A stretch of 64,000 nucleotides of DNA from assembly GCA_947387575.1 (NCBI GenBank), contig CANDOC010000001.1, positions 868,001 through 932,000 on the forward strand, given 5' to 3'. How positions within the stretch are numbered: position 1 is the first letter of the stretch; the number at the start of each line of letters is the position of its first letter. This DNA comes from Spongorhabdus nitratireducens. Its GTDB lineage: Bacteria > Pseudomonadota > Gammaproteobacteria > Pseudomonadales > Endozoicomonadaceae. The notes beneath the pieces were generated by a model. The model was not told the DNA's origin and made no database searches. It was given only the letters and a program-made list of their open reading frames with translations. A program made the translations under genes and the position numbers. Positions 1 through 8,495 of the stretch are shown here, one piece after another.

Positions 1-333
1 TGCAAGATGACTTAAAGGGTCAAAAAAACTGCTTTCCTGCAGGGCCCTTTACTTTTAAAAACCTGACTTTACCTGTGTATTGAACCGCAAACTACCAACC
101 TCGCTGTTATCATTATGACGCCAGTTAACCTTAAAACCTGAACTGCTAGAATTGCACTTCGTTTAATACGGCCTATATGCCCCTGTCAATATCTTGCATA
201 TCTCGGCGAGACAACAGATATTATCTCCTTCAGTGATATCTGATTCTCTGTTTTTCCAGCGGTTTAGCTAAACATATCTACAACACAAAATCGCAGACCT
301 ATACCTGAATAACAATTGAACCGAACGATAACC
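1..333. other. Intergenic leader, no gene seen
   Basis: No convincing coding sequence is seen. AAAGGG at 14-19 can pair with CCCTTT at 45-50, followed by a short T/A-rich run, which could be a weak terminator of a gene ending left of the window. The rest is AT-rich DNA before the first GNAT gene. Confidence 0.4.
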
Positions 334-879
334 ATGACCATTGCACCTGCAGTACAATCCGATCTGGAAGCTTTCTTCACCTACATCGACCAACACCTTT
401 CCGAAAGCGGCACCGGCGACACTCCGGTATTTCAACCGACCCCGAAATCACAGCAAGGCTTCCCCGCAGCCGGCAAGCAAACATTCATAACCGGGCTGGG
501 ATGCTCCCAGGGGGACAAAGGCTGGCGCAAACTCTGGCTGGCAAAGGACGACGCCAACAACATCATCGGTCATGCCGATATCCGTTATCACGGCGATGGC
601 CTCAGTTTTCACCGGGTTCTACTGGGTATGGGTGTAGACAGTAGCATTCGCAAGAGCGGGCTGGGTACCCGGCTACTGAATACTGTTATTGCTTTCTGTC
701 AGGAAAACCCGGAGATCGAATGGCTGGATCTTTCCGTGCTGTCAGAAAATACCCCGGCAAGGAATTTGTATCTGAAATCCGGCTTTTCAGTAACCGGCGA
801 AGTACGCGACCGTTTCAGGGTTGATGGTCGGTCTATTTCCGATACCACTATGACCCTGAATGTTAAAATGGATTCATAA
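334..879 (+). CDS. GNAT family N-acetyltransferase
   Basis: Predicted acetyl-CoA-dependent N-acetyltransferase of 181 aa; substrate unknown. The GNAT motif A is visible as a beta strand followed by RKSGLG (pyrophosphate-binding loop, about residues 103-108), then the motif B pattern with SENTPARNLYLKSGF near residues 140-155. I chose the ATG at 334 over the in-frame TTG at 316, because the domain fits without the extra six residues. The stop lies 31 bases before the preferred start of the following SDR gene, so the two may be co-transcribed. Confidence 0.85.
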   Translation: MTIAPAVQSDLEAFFTYIDQHLSESGTGDTPVFQPTPKSQQGFPAAGKQTFITGLGCSQGDKGWRKLWLAKDDANNIIGHADIRYHGDGLSFHRVLLGMGVDSSIRKSGLGTRLLNTVIAFCQENPEIEWLDLSVLSENTPARNLYLKSGFSVTGEVRDRFRVDGRSISDTTMTLNVKMDS

Positions 880-910
880 CCAGACTTTCAGTTCGCTTAG
901 CGGAGCAAAG

Positions 911-1597
911 ATGGAAACTATTGTTATTACCGGTGGAAACCGCGGTATTGGGCTGGAGCTGACCCTGCAGGCGCTTGATGCTGGCATGAAAGTGATTGCA
1001 ACCTGCCGCGATTCCAGCAATGCTCCGGCGCTGGATGCCCTGCGCAGTCATCCGGCACTGGAAGTACTTGAGCTGGAAGTCACCAGTACTGAGTCCGTTC
1101 AGGCTTTTACCCAAAAACTATCCGGTAAAACCATCGACGTGCTGGTAAACAACGCCGGCATCAAAGGCAGCAATGAGCAAGGTCTGACGTCAATGGACTA
1201 CAGCGCCTGGTTGCATACCTTTGAGGTTAATACCCTCTCCCCCTTCCATTTGACCACAGCATTACTGGAAAACCTGAAACAGTCTTCGCGGCCGCGGGTC
1301 ATTGCTATTTCCAGCATGATGGGTTCACTGAGCCGGGTCAGCACAGGCCTGTATGCCTATCGCAGCTCCAAGGCTGCACTGAACAAGGTGATGCAGGTCA
1401 TGGCGCTGGAACTGATGGAAGACGGCATTATCGTCTGCCCGATGCATCCTGGCTGGGTTAAAACCGATATGGGTGGTGAAGCAGCGGATATTACCGTACA
1501 GGAAAGTGCCTCAGGTCTCTTGTCTTTTATCAATCAGGTGACGCCTGAACAAAGCGGCCGGTTCTGGACCTGGGAAGGTGAAGAACACCCCTGGTAA
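911..1597 (+). CDS. Short-chain dehydrogenase/reductase (SDR)
   Basis: Cytosolic NAD(P)-dependent oxidoreductase of 228 aa, a typical classical SDR length. The cofactor loop TGGNRGIG is at residues 7-14, the structural NNAG motif at 80-83, the catalytic serine in ISS near 134-135 and the YxxxK catalytic pair at Y150/K154. The ATG at 911 is preferred because it places the Rossmann beta strand at the N-terminus and follows a GGAG-type ribosome site; an upstream in-frame ATG at 860 overlaps the GNAT gene. Substrate cannot be told from sequence. Confidence 0.9.
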   Translation: METIVITGGNRGIGLELTLQALDAGMKVIATCRDSSNAPALDALRSHPALEVLELEVTSTESVQAFTQKLSGKTIDVLVNNAGIKGSNEQGLTSMDYSAWLHTFEVNTLSPFHLTTALLENLKQSSRPRVIAISSMMGSLSRVSTGLYAYRSSKAALNKVMQVMALELMEDGIIVCPMHPGWVKTDMGGEAADITVQESASGLLSFINQVTPEQSGRFWTWEGEEHPW

Positions 1598-1607
1598 CTG
1601 TAACGCT

Positions 1608-1627
1608 GTCCGGTGACAAACCCGGAC
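1608..1627. terminator. Hairpin between convergent genes
   Basis: GTCCGG (1608-1613) pairs with CCGGAC (1622-1627) between the convergent SDR and GNAT genes. It has no clear T tract, so termination in either direction is only a suggestion. Confidence 0.35.
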
Positions 1628-1639
1628 GGCGGTCAAGTT

Positions 1640-2143
1640 TCACTGAAATGCCGGATGATAGGCAATATGACCTTCGGCCGACGTATCTTTCAGGGTTATT
1701 GCCATAAAGTACTCGGCCGGCACCCCGGGCAGTGTAATGGCATCACATACTTTAAAACCAAACCGGTTGTAATAGCCGGGCTCTCCCAACACTACGATGC
1801 CTTCGGCACCCCGTTGTATCATGGTGTCGATGGCCTTACGAATCAGGCTCGAGCCAATGCCCTGCCCTTGCACAGCCGGTAGCACCGCCACCGGACCAAG
1901 ACCATACCAGTGCTGCTGACCCGACGCGATGGTGACTGGTGAGATCGCAATATGTCCCACAATTTGATGGTCTATTTCAGCCACCAGCGACAGTGTCAGT
2001 GCATTATCCGCACGCAGTCGCTCGACAATCAGCTGCTCTGTTGGCTCAGCTCCCGGTTTATGATGCGGATGATTTTTAAAGGCCTGATAATTCACTCTGC
2101 TTATTGTGGTGAAATCAGCCGCTGTTTCGCTTCGAATTAACAT
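1640..2143 (-). CDS. GNAT family N-acetyltransferase (YhbS-like)
   Basis: Predicted N-acetyltransferase of 167 aa. Motif A reads LGPVAVLPAVQGQGIGSSLI, with the QGQGIG acetyl-CoA loop, followed by a late YYNRFGF segment typical of the YhbS-type subgroup. The ATG at 2143 is chosen because it starts with the canonical MLIRSE strand and has AGGAAA about 10 bases upstream; the longer open frame upstream is Cys/Trp-rich and unlike the family. Convergent with the SDR gene. Confidence 0.85.
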   Translation of the reverse strand: MLIRSETAADFTTISRVNYQAFKNHPHHKPGAEPTEQLIVERLRADNALTLSLVAEIDHQIVGHIAISPVTIASGQQHWYGLGPVAVLPAVQGQGIGSSLIRKAIDTMIQRGAEGIVVLGEPGYYNRFGFKVCDAITLPGVPAEYFMAITLKDTSAEGHIAYHPAFQ

Positions 2144-2353
2144 CTGCTGTGCTGTTTCCTGAGAACAATCATCATGTAAGTAGTGAGCGGGACAATCCCA
2201 CCAGCAATGCCAGCAGTGAAAACCGGCACATGCTCCCGCTCCAGATGAACAGGCAGACATCATAAAGTATGAAGCCTTGGACAGGTCAAGCCTTGTTGGA
2301 TAGCATGCCTTGTTGCTGAGATTCCTGCACTTAATGTGACACGCTGTATAAGA

Positions 2354-2860
2354 ATGACAGAAACAATCATTGGCATATTAATACCACTGGCCATTATCGG
2401 TTTATTTATGCTGGCACCGGTATGGGTTAATTTTTTTACAATTGCAGAGAGAGACAAAAAACACTGGGCATACCCGATGGTAGATGAGGTTTTAAAATCA
2501 CCAAGGGACTTCACGGGAAGGTTACTGGGGCAGCCCCTGTTATTTTTTACATGTACCCAAATTCTGACAGATGACAGTTTCACGCTGGATTTGAGTCTTC
2601 CATGTCTACTGGGAGCCTTGATTTTTACTGCTGGCAACGGCGTAGTTAAAGCATTTCTGACCCGTCCGAAACTAAGACAAAACTTTCTGCTGACACTTGC
2701 GGCACAAGGCACCCTGATTACACTTTACCATCAGGGTTTTCTGAGCATCACACTTCATTACCTTATGGGGCTTTTGATCTCTGTTTATCAGGCCTTTGTC
2801 ATTCTTTTTTATAGCCTGCAGCTACAGTATCAGGCAGCATGTATTGATAAAAACGCCTGA
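2354..2860 (+). CDS. Integral membrane protein, unknown
   Basis: 168-aa hydrophobic protein with about four membrane segments (residues 4-24, 72-92, 102-120 and 125-150). I do not recognise the family. The ATG at 2354 starts just before the first membrane segment; an in-frame GTG at 2336 would add six residues. It stands alone between a minus-strand GNAT gene and the carbonic anhydrase gene. Confidence 0.6.
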   Translation: MTETIIGILIPLAIIGLFMLAPVWVNFFTIAERDKKHWAYPMVDEVLKSPRDFTGRLLGQPLLFFTCTQILTDDSFTLDLSLPCLLGALIFTAGNGVVKAFLTRPKLRQNFLLTLAAQGTLITLYHQGFLSITLHYLMGLLISVYQAFVILFYSLQLQYQAACIDKNA

Positions 2861-2977
2861 CTATCAGCCATCCGTAACAATCAGCAACTATCTGACACGA
2901 TATTCACTATTGAATAATTATGCTTCAGGAAATTATGCTTCTCACCCCAATCTCTAACACAAAAAACGAGAAGAATT

Positions 2978-3841
2978 GTGAGAGCAAATTCCATTTATTG
3001 CCTGCTGACGGCTGCCCTGTTACCACTGGGTGCCACTGCCGGTGGCAGTCATAGTCATGACACTGTTACCGACCAGATTATTGACCAACAGCGCGCTCTG
3101 TTGCAGCAGAATACCGAAGGTAAAGGCTTTGGCCCCCAGGCACCGCGCGATATTGATTCACTAAACGGCAGCAACGCGGTCAGTTTTAATATGGCACCGC
3201 CCGCTTCCGAAATGAACCTGTGCAATATTCATTTCCATAAAAATGCCGAGCATAAAGGCGGTGAATTTACCCGTTTTGCCGGTAATGGTGATGGCCAGGG
3301 TTTCTCTACCGGATACCAGTACAATGGTCAGTTAACCAAAGCCGAGCTGGCGCCGGTGGCAAATGAAATTTGCCCCAGCAAGCATGGTGGTCTGTCTTCC
3401 GGCGATACCATTGAAGTGCATTATGTTCACTCCACTGCCCAGGTTGGTCCGGGCGCTACCCTGGGAGCCTGCCTGAACGAGGCGATCAAGAATCCACAGC
3501 TGCGGGTAGAAACCCAGGTTTATGTGCTGGTCAACGATGACAAAGCGGCTGACTTTATGAAGCTGACCCTGCATCAGAAGCGGAACGGCGTCCATCAAGC
3601 CTTGAATATTCCTGGCAACACCGGCACACCGGTGCAGTACACCGGCTCAACCACCGGCCCCGGTTATAACGAGAAAGGTTCACCGTTCCAGGTCAGCTGG
3701 AGTGTGCGTCCACAGGTGACCAAGGTGAATATTGAGTCTGTGGGCCAGTGGTGCAAGGGTAATGCATTCAAGGAAGACCATGCACACGGCGTGCGTAATC
3801 TGGTGGTCAATCCTGATCTGCTGTCGAATATTGCCGGGTAA
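2978..3841 (+). CDS. Delta-class carbonic anhydrase, secreted
   Basis: 287-aa exported protein resembling delta-class carbonic anhydrases (CO2 + H2O to bicarbonate + H+). A signal peptide ends near residue 21. NLCNIHFHKNAEHKG (80-94) carries the HxH pair (H85, H87), and GDTIEVHYVHS (142-152) supplies further histidines, the expected zinc-ligand arrangement. The start is a GTG preceded by GAGAAG. Delta enzymes are best known from diatoms and marine bacteria. The export signal suggests periplasmic CO2/bicarbonate handling, which is inference. Confidence 0.8.
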   Translation: MRANSIYCLLTAALLPLGATAGGSHSHDTVTDQIIDQQRALLQQNTEGKGFGPQAPRDIDSLNGSNAVSFNMAPPASEMNLCNIHFHKNAEHKGGEFTRFAGNGDGQGFSTGYQYNGQLTKAELAPVANEICPSKHGGLSSGDTIEVHYVHSTAQVGPGATLGACLNEAIKNPQLRVETQVYVLVNDDKAADFMKLTLHQKRNGVHQALNIPGNTGTPVQYTGSTTGPGYNEKGSPFQVSWSVRPQVTKVNIESVGQWCKGNAFKEDHAHGVRNLVVNPDLLSNIAG

Positions 3842-3857
3842 ACATTAAACCGGATTT

Positions 3858-3880
3858 CCGGCAGCTAAACCTGCTGCCGG
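3858..3880 (+). terminator. Hairpin after carbonic anhydrase gene
   Basis: CCGGCAGC (3858-3865) and GCTGCCGG (3873-3880) form a perfect 8-bp stem with a 7-nt loop, 17 bases after the stop. It lacks a U tract, so it may stabilise the 3' end rather than terminate. Confidence 0.5.
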
Positions 3881-4058
3881 ATTCGCCCATCATGCTTGCT
3901 GTTATCAACGCTGTAATCTACCCACCATTTTATTTGTCTCCTGCTATCCGGGGAAATAACTCCACATGACATAAGCCCATGAACGGCATTCCGCTTTCCT
4001 ATAGACTCTTCGCAACGTCTATAAGGGCATCGCAAGCCCTGTTCGAACCGGGAGATTT

Positions 4059-4586
4059 ATGAATAGCTATTTCAAGGATTTTGATCTGTCCGACTTTTGG
4101 GAAGACTGCGACTATGCCAAACAAAGCTATATCTGTGAGCCGATAACGGACGCGCTCGTTCAAGAGATCGAAGCCGAGCTCGGGTACAAACTGCCTGCTT
4201 CATATATCGCTTTAATGAAAAGCCAGAATGGAGGCATCCCCAAAAACACCTGCGCACCCTGCAGTGAGCCAACCTCCTGGTCCGGTGATCATATTGCCAT
4301 TACCGGCATCTATGGTATTGGACGCTCAAAGCCGTACGCGCTCTGCGGCAGTATGGGCAGCCATTTCAGCATTGAAGAATGGGAATACCCTGAAATCGGC
4401 GTATACATCTGCGACTGTCCATCAGCAGGGCATGATATGGTTGCACTTGATTACCGCAAATGTGGCAAAAATGGAGAGCCTGTAGTCGTCCATGTGGATC
4501 AGGAAGACGACTACAAAATAACGTTCCTGGCCACCAGCTTTGAGGCATTTATTCAGTCCCTGAAGCATTCTGACGACTATGAGTAA
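4059..4586 (+). CDS. SMI1/KNR4 (SUKH) family protein
   Basis: 175-aa protein of the SUKH/SMI1-KNR4 fold. The N-terminal ALVQEIEAELGYKLPASYIA (residues 33-52) is the characteristic helix-turn leading to the LMKSQNGG turn; an internal GIYGIG and a C-terminal TSFEAFIQSL helix complete the fold. SUKH proteins often act as immunity proteins to polymorphic toxins, but no toxin gene is adjacent, so it may be an orphan. GGGAG lies just upstream of the ATG. Confidence 0.85.
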   Translation: MNSYFKDFDLSDFWEDCDYAKQSYICEPITDALVQEIEAELGYKLPASYIALMKSQNGGIPKNTCAPCSEPTSWSGDHIAITGIYGIGRSKPYALCGSMGSHFSIEEWEYPEIGVYICDCPSAGHDMVALDYRKCGKNGEPVVVHVDQEDDYKITFLATSFEAFIQSLKHSDDYE

Positions 4587-4590
4587 CTGC

Positions 4591-4700
4591 AGCATGAAGC
4601 GATCAATGCCCAGCTGAAAATGGCCGAGTCACCCAACCATACAACGGTTTATATTCCCGTGGGTACCAATGGTATTCCTTTGGTGAAAGGCACCAAATAA
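4591..4700 (+). pseudogene. Possible 3' remnant of a lost gene
   Basis: About 36 in-frame codons ending in TAA encode a protein-like tail containing TTVYIPVGTNGIPLVKGTK, with no start and only the SUKH stop upstream. A strong terminator follows at once, as expected for the 3' end of a real gene whose body was deleted. I cannot name the parent family. Confidence 0.35.
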
Positions 4701-4705
4701 CCTTC

Positions 4706-4739
4706 AGCCGCATCGCTTCTCTATCACCGATGCGGCTTT
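4706..4739 (+). terminator. Rho-independent terminator
   Basis: AGCCGCATCG (4706-4715) pairs perfectly with CGATGCGGCT (4728-4737) across a 12-nt loop, followed by TTT. It lies 6 bases after the remnant stop codon at 4700. Confidence 0.75.
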
Positions 4740-4859
4740 CCCTAGTGTTCCGATTAAACTCGACGCGACAAACGTCATTGCAAACCATTCGCATTTGGCC
4801 TAGATTTACTGCTACTGTGAAAGCCACTTCATAAAACCTCTGTTTTTGAGTGAATTTCA

Positions 4860-5339
4860 ATGAGCAAAAGGCTGTTTGCTGGTTGTTTTTGCGCCCTTTT
4901 ATCCATGTACGTGTATGCGCACGTGCACAAGGTTCTGAATCCCGGAGACTTATCACATGAGTTACAGCAGGGTCGCATTGTAAAAGGCCATATCAATCTT
5001 CATCGCTGTACTGCTGATGACGGCCTCGCACCGCCAACGTTCCTCGGCTCCATTGCCATCGACTTTTCAAGGCATATGCTGGATCAGAATCGCTGCACCA
5101 GAACTAGTGAAGAATACGGAACGCTGGTCGCCCACGAGAAAGCATCTCAAGAAACACCAGTAACAGAAATCATCGCTTCAAGGGTTTTTTATACGGTGAT
5201 TTCGTGTGAAGGCAAGCCAGTGAAGGTCACAATTCATTATTATGATCTGAATAATCAACTGCTTCTTGATAAAAAATTTTCCTGTTCCTGGCGAAGCTGG
5301 GGAGCACAGATGCAGTTGCTTTCCTACCCTTCCTCATAA
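4860..5339 (+). CDS. Secreted VirK-like protein
   Basis: 159-aa protein with a signal peptide (cleavage near residue 20, after YVYA). The mature N-terminus, with an LSHELQQGRIVKGHINLHRC segment, resembles the VirK family pattern of a helix followed by a strand ending in Cys. Four cysteines remain in the mature part, consistent with periplasmic disulfides. Family assignment is tentative; the role of VirK proteins is unclear. It is convergent with the PPOX gene, 22 bases away. Confidence 0.5.
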   Translation: MSKRLFAGCFCALLSMYVYAHVHKVLNPGDLSHELQQGRIVKGHINLHRCTADDGLAPPTFLGSIAIDFSRHMLDQNRCTRTSEEYGTLVAHEKASQETPVTEIIASRVFYTVISCEGKPVKVTIHYYDLNNQLLLDKKFSCSWRSWGAQMQLLSYPSS

Positions 5340-5361
5340 CATTGCCAACCTTGCTGCAGAA

Positions 5362-5991
5362 CTATTTATCCAGTTGTGCTTTTAACTGTGCTTCCAGTTC
5401 ACCCACCTGCTGTTCCAATATCGATATTGTCTGGTCTTTTTGCTGCATCAGGCTTTCAACATCCTCCCGGTCAAAGCGCTGCGGAATATGTTGTGGGCAG
5501 TTACGGTCAATGGCTTCCACCGTGAATTTGAATACCTGCTCGGGTTGGGCCTGATATTTATCTGCCGGCGGCATCAGGCTTTCCAGTAAATTCTGGTCGT
5601 TTTCAATAAACTCAGCCGTACCCCAGATTTTGACCCTGCGCTTGTTGGCATAATCAATCAGGAAGATAAAGGCCTTGTTGTTTTCGAACAGGTTGCCTTG
5701 ACTGATAAACTGCTGATTGCCTTTATAGTCAGCAAAAGCCAGGGTCTTTTCATCCAGCACCTTTAAAAACCCTTTGGGCCCGCCACGGTGCTGAATATAT
5801 GGCTGTCCCTGTTTATTGGTGGTTGCCAGAAAAAAGCTGCGCTGGTCTGCTATAAATTCCGCATTGCGCGGCGAGATAAACGTCTCCCAGCTGCCGTTCT
5901 GCTCCATATGGGCATAAGCATCTCTGGAGCCTTTGCGGGTCTGAATGCTTTTTACGGTATCGGTAAAGGCGATATCACTTGAATAGTTCAT
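5362..5991 (-). CDS. Pyridoxamine 5'-phosphate oxidase-family flavoprotein
   Basis: 209-aa protein of the PNPOx-like FMN-binding split-barrel family. Residues 45-150 show the core: FIADQRSFFLATTNKQGQPY, then HRGGPKGFLKV and a GNLFENNKAFIFLIDY segment typical of FMN-contacting strands. The C-terminal 40 residues form a predicted coiled coil (MQQKDQTISILEQQVGELEA), an addition beyond the minimal domain. These proteins often reduce small oxidised substrates; the substrate here is unknown. Confidence 0.85.
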   Translation of the reverse strand: MNYSSDIAFTDTVKSIQTRKGSRDAYAHMEQNGSWETFISPRNAEFIADQRSFFLATTNKQGQPYIQHRGGPKGFLKVLDEKTLAFADYKGNQQFISQGNLFENNKAFIFLIDYANKRRVKIWGTAEFIENDQNLLESLMPPADKYQAQPEQVFKFTVEAIDRNCPQHIPQRFDREDVESLMQQKDQTISILEQQVGELEAQLKAQLDK

Positions 5992-6060
5992 CCCTGTGAC
6001 TCCATGGGTTTTCGGAGAGGGTCAAAAGTCCCTCCCCTTTTTAGAAGGGACAGTCTGAAA

Positions 6061-6603
6061 TCAGAGTGGCTTGACGGGCGGAAAATCAACCTCGGTGCCC
6101 AGCACTTCGTTGAGGTAATTTGTCAGGGTATTCATAGCGACATGACCGACGATTTCCACAATCTCTGCATCACTGTAACCCGCTTCACGCACCGCCTGAA
6201 CATCAGCATCATCGACCTTGCCACGGGCCCGGGTGACTTTGACCGCAAACTCAATCGCAGTAGCGACCTTTGCATCACTGGACGTTCCCCGGCGATTGGC
6301 TTCGATCTCTGCCGGGCTTAGCTTGGCTCGCTGTGCACCCAGATAATTATGTGCCGCCAGGCAGTAGTCGCAGCCATTGATTTCAGCCACTGCCAGCGCA
6401 ATACCTTCACGCACCTTGACACTCAGGGATCCGTAACCGAGCGCACCATTCAGACCCAGATAACCTTCCAGCGTCTGCGGACTGTTGGACACTATACGGA
6501 ACAGGTTAGGTACACTGCCCAGCAGATTGTTGACCGCTCTCAGTGATGCTTTTGCGCCTTCCGGTGCTGTATCAATCGAAGTCGGAGTCGGTATGCGTGA
6601 CAT
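6061..6603 (-). CDS. AhpD-like / carboxymuconolactone decarboxylase family protein
   Basis: 180-aa alkylhydroperoxidase-like protein. The CMD core includes the redox motif CDYCLAAH (about residues 76-83: CxxC plus the downstream His), preceded by KVREGIALAVAEINGC. Such proteins act in peroxide defence as thiol peroxidases or reductants. It is divergent from the LysR gene at 6769, the usual arrangement of a regulator and its target, and precedes the PPOX flavoprotein gene on the same strand, so the two could be co-expressed. Confidence 0.9.
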   Translation of the reverse strand: MSRIPTPTSIDTAPEGAKASLRAVNNLLGSVPNLFRIVSNSPQTLEGYLGLNGALGYGSLSVKVREGIALAVAEINGCDYCLAAHNYLGAQRAKLSPAEIEANRRGTSSDAKVATAIEFAVKVTRARGKVDDADVQAVREAGYSDAEIVEIVGHVAMNTLTNYLNEVLGTEVDFPPVKPL

Positions 6604-6685
6604 AGTTTTATTCTTGTTGTGGCCGTTAAGGAGGCTCCACTATACAATTGCCAAACTGATTAATAATTGATGCCTTTTAAAATTC

Positions 6686-6708
6686 ATTATTTCAGAAATT
6701 TAAATAAT
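6686..6708. promoter_or_regulatory. Candidate LysR operator
   Basis: ATTATTT (6686-6692) and AAATAAT (6702-6708) form a perfect 7-bp inverted repeat with a 9-nt spacer inside the divergent AhpD/LysR gap. LysR regulators bind such AT-rich dyads; the assignment is by position only. Confidence 0.45.
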
Positions 6709-6768
6709 CAAAGGTGGGAAATAACCGCCTGAAAGTAAAAGGCAGATAAGGGGCACACAAAACAGATC

Positions 6769-7689
6769 ATGGACAAGTTCGAAGCGATGCGGGTGTTTGT
6801 GACGACAGCGGAATCCGAGAGCTTTGTCATCGCCAGTCGCAAGCTTAACTTATCCGCCCCGACTATTACCCGCTCTGTTGCCCAGCTGGAGCAGTCTCTG
6901 GGCGTACGACTGTTTAACCGGACAACCCGCCATGTTCGTCTGACCGAGGCCGGCATCCGCTATTACGATGATGCCAGACATATTCTCGAACTGATCGAAA
7001 CCGCTGATGCCACAGCTTCCGGGGTCTACGCCGAGCCCAAGGGAACATTGACGGTGACGGCACCGGTATTATTTGGTCAGAAACATGTCATTCCGATTAT
7101 CAATGACTATTTGCGGGACAACCCTGCGGTCAATGTTAACGCCATGCTATACGATCGGGTCACCAATATTCTGGATGAAGGCATCGACGTTGCCATCCGC
7201 ATCGGTCATCTGAAAGACTCCAGCCTTTTTGCTGTGCAGGTGGGCAATGTTCACCAGGTACTGTGTGCGGCTCCGGCCTATCTGCAGCAACATGGAGTGC
7301 CGGAACACCCTGCCGACCTGACCCGACATCAGATTATTCAGGCATCAACCGTCGAAGCCTCAACCACCTGGGGATTTGATTCTGCTAATGGGAAGGTTTC
7401 AGTCAAGGTTGCTCCCCGGCTGATCTGTAATCAGAATGGTGCCGTAGTGCGTGCAGCTGAAGATGGGCTGGGCATCACCCGCCTGATGTCCTATCAGGTA
7501 GGCAAAGAATGCCAGCAAGGCTCGCTGGTGCGGGTATTACAGGATTACGAAGCAGAACCACTGCCGGTTCATATTGTTTACCTGGAAGGACGCCAGGCCA
7601 GTGCCAAAGTCAAAGCCTTTGTAGATATGGCGGTTGAGCGGCTGCGGGCGAACCCCTTTATCAATATTCGAAGCCCGGGGATTACCTGA
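6769..7689 (+). CDS. LysR family transcriptional regulator
   Basis: 306-aa LTTR of normal length. The N-terminal winged helix-turn-helix spans residues 1-60 (MDKFEAMRVFVTTAESESFV, then LNLSAPTITRSVAQLEQSLG and RLFNRTTR). The effector domain follows from about residue 90. It likely controls the divergent AhpD-like gene and perhaps itself through the dyad at 6686-6708; the inducer is unknown. Confidence 0.95.
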   Translation: MDKFEAMRVFVTTAESESFVIASRKLNLSAPTITRSVAQLEQSLGVRLFNRTTRHVRLTEAGIRYYDDARHILELIETADATASGVYAEPKGTLTVTAPVLFGQKHVIPIINDYLRDNPAVNVNAMLYDRVTNILDEGIDVAIRIGHLKDSSLFAVQVGNVHQVLCAAPAYLQQHGVPEHPADLTRHQIIQASTVEASTTWGFDSANGKVSVKVAPRLICNQNGAVVRAAEDGLGITRLMSYQVGKECQQGSLVRVLQDYEAEPLPVHIVYLEGRQASAKVKAFVDMAVERLRANPFINIRSPGIT

Positions 7690-7736
7690 ATACGACTCCA
7701 ACAAAATTGCAGTGTAGAAACTGTTTCAGAGGATCG
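7687..7736 (+). repeat. Duplicated Nudix 3'-end fragment (copy 1)
   Basis: This 50-base stretch just past the LysR stop matches 8798-8847, the 3' end of the truncated Nudix gene, with only six mismatches. In the downstream copy it encodes YDSNRIAVWELFQRI; here the frame is interrupted by TAG. It is a decayed remnant of a second Nudix gene or the scar of a local duplication. Confidence 0.75.
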
Positions 7737-7743
7737 GGTAGCA

Positions 7744-8493
7744 ATGGCGCTGGTATATCTGGCGATGATCACATTTATGGTGCTGTTAGGTGGATGCGGT
7801 GATAGCGAAAGGAATACCGTTATCCTGACGCAGGGCACCTGTCTGTCAGCTGATCAGCATGATGCGATCAACAGCAACTATGGCTTTATCGTTGAGATGC
7901 AGAATGATATTGCAGATAAATATCAAATTAGGGCATCAACTCGAAAATATGTTCTGCAGGATACAGTCCGTCTCGGCAACACTCTGCCAGTCTTCGATCA
8001 TTTTCTCAGGGTTACCGGTGCTCGAATTAACCTGAATTACGCTTTATTTGTTTCCAGTCCTGATCAAGCCAATAACAGGGCCGCGATAAAGGGCCTGATC
8101 GCTCACGAGCTTGCTCATGCCCAGCATTTTCTCTGCTTTTCCGGGCTGGAACTATTGCAGCTCGGGCTGCGTTACAGCGCTTATGAAAGAGCCCATTCCA
8201 GAAGCAAGTGGGCTTTATGGGTCAGGAGTTATGAGCGATTTACCGATCTTCAGGTTGTGGCCTACGGCTTCGCTGATGAGCTTGTCAGTCAGAAACAGAA
8301 AACGCTGGAATACCTGCAACAGCATCCTGATGAAGACGCGCTCTATGAATTTACTGCCTATCTGACCAGAGCAGAAATTCTGGCCGTCAGGGACAACTTA
8401 TCTGCTTTTGACAAGATGTTGCATGAGATACTCGATCTTCTTGAGTGGCCGGTATTCAGAGAGATCGCCGCCAGATTTCCCAGTTGTAACTAA
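7744..8493 (+). CDS. Lipoprotein with HExxH metallopeptidase motif
   Basis: 249-aa predicted lipoprotein: a short hydrophobic N-terminus ends in the lipobox LGGC (Cys18). Residues 119-128 read IAHELAHAQH, an HExxH zinc motif (HELAH) in a helix, as in gluzincin-type peptidases; ERFTDLQVVAYGFADEL, about 40 residues later, could give a third ligand. I infer an envelope zinc peptidase or a degenerate relative. The gene is flanked by two copies of a Nudix 3' end, so it entered or was rearranged with them. Confidence 0.65.
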   Translation: MALVYLAMITFMVLLGGCGDSERNTVILTQGTCLSADQHDAINSNYGFIVEMQNDIADKYQIRASTRKYVLQDTVRLGNTLPVFDHFLRVTGARINLNYALFVSSPDQANNRAAIKGLIAHELAHAQHFLCFSGLELLQLGLRYSAYERAHSRSKWALWVRSYERFTDLQVVAYGFADELVSQKQKTLEYLQQHPDEDALYEFTAYLTRAEILAVRDNLSAFDKMLHEILDLLEWPVFREIAARFPSCN

Positions 8494-8495
8494 AC

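Noticed and set aside
2260-2712. 150-codon minus-strand open frame opposite the membrane protein gene
   Set aside because: Shadow of the plus-strand hydrophobic gene; Arg/Ser-rich product without family features and no ribosome site.
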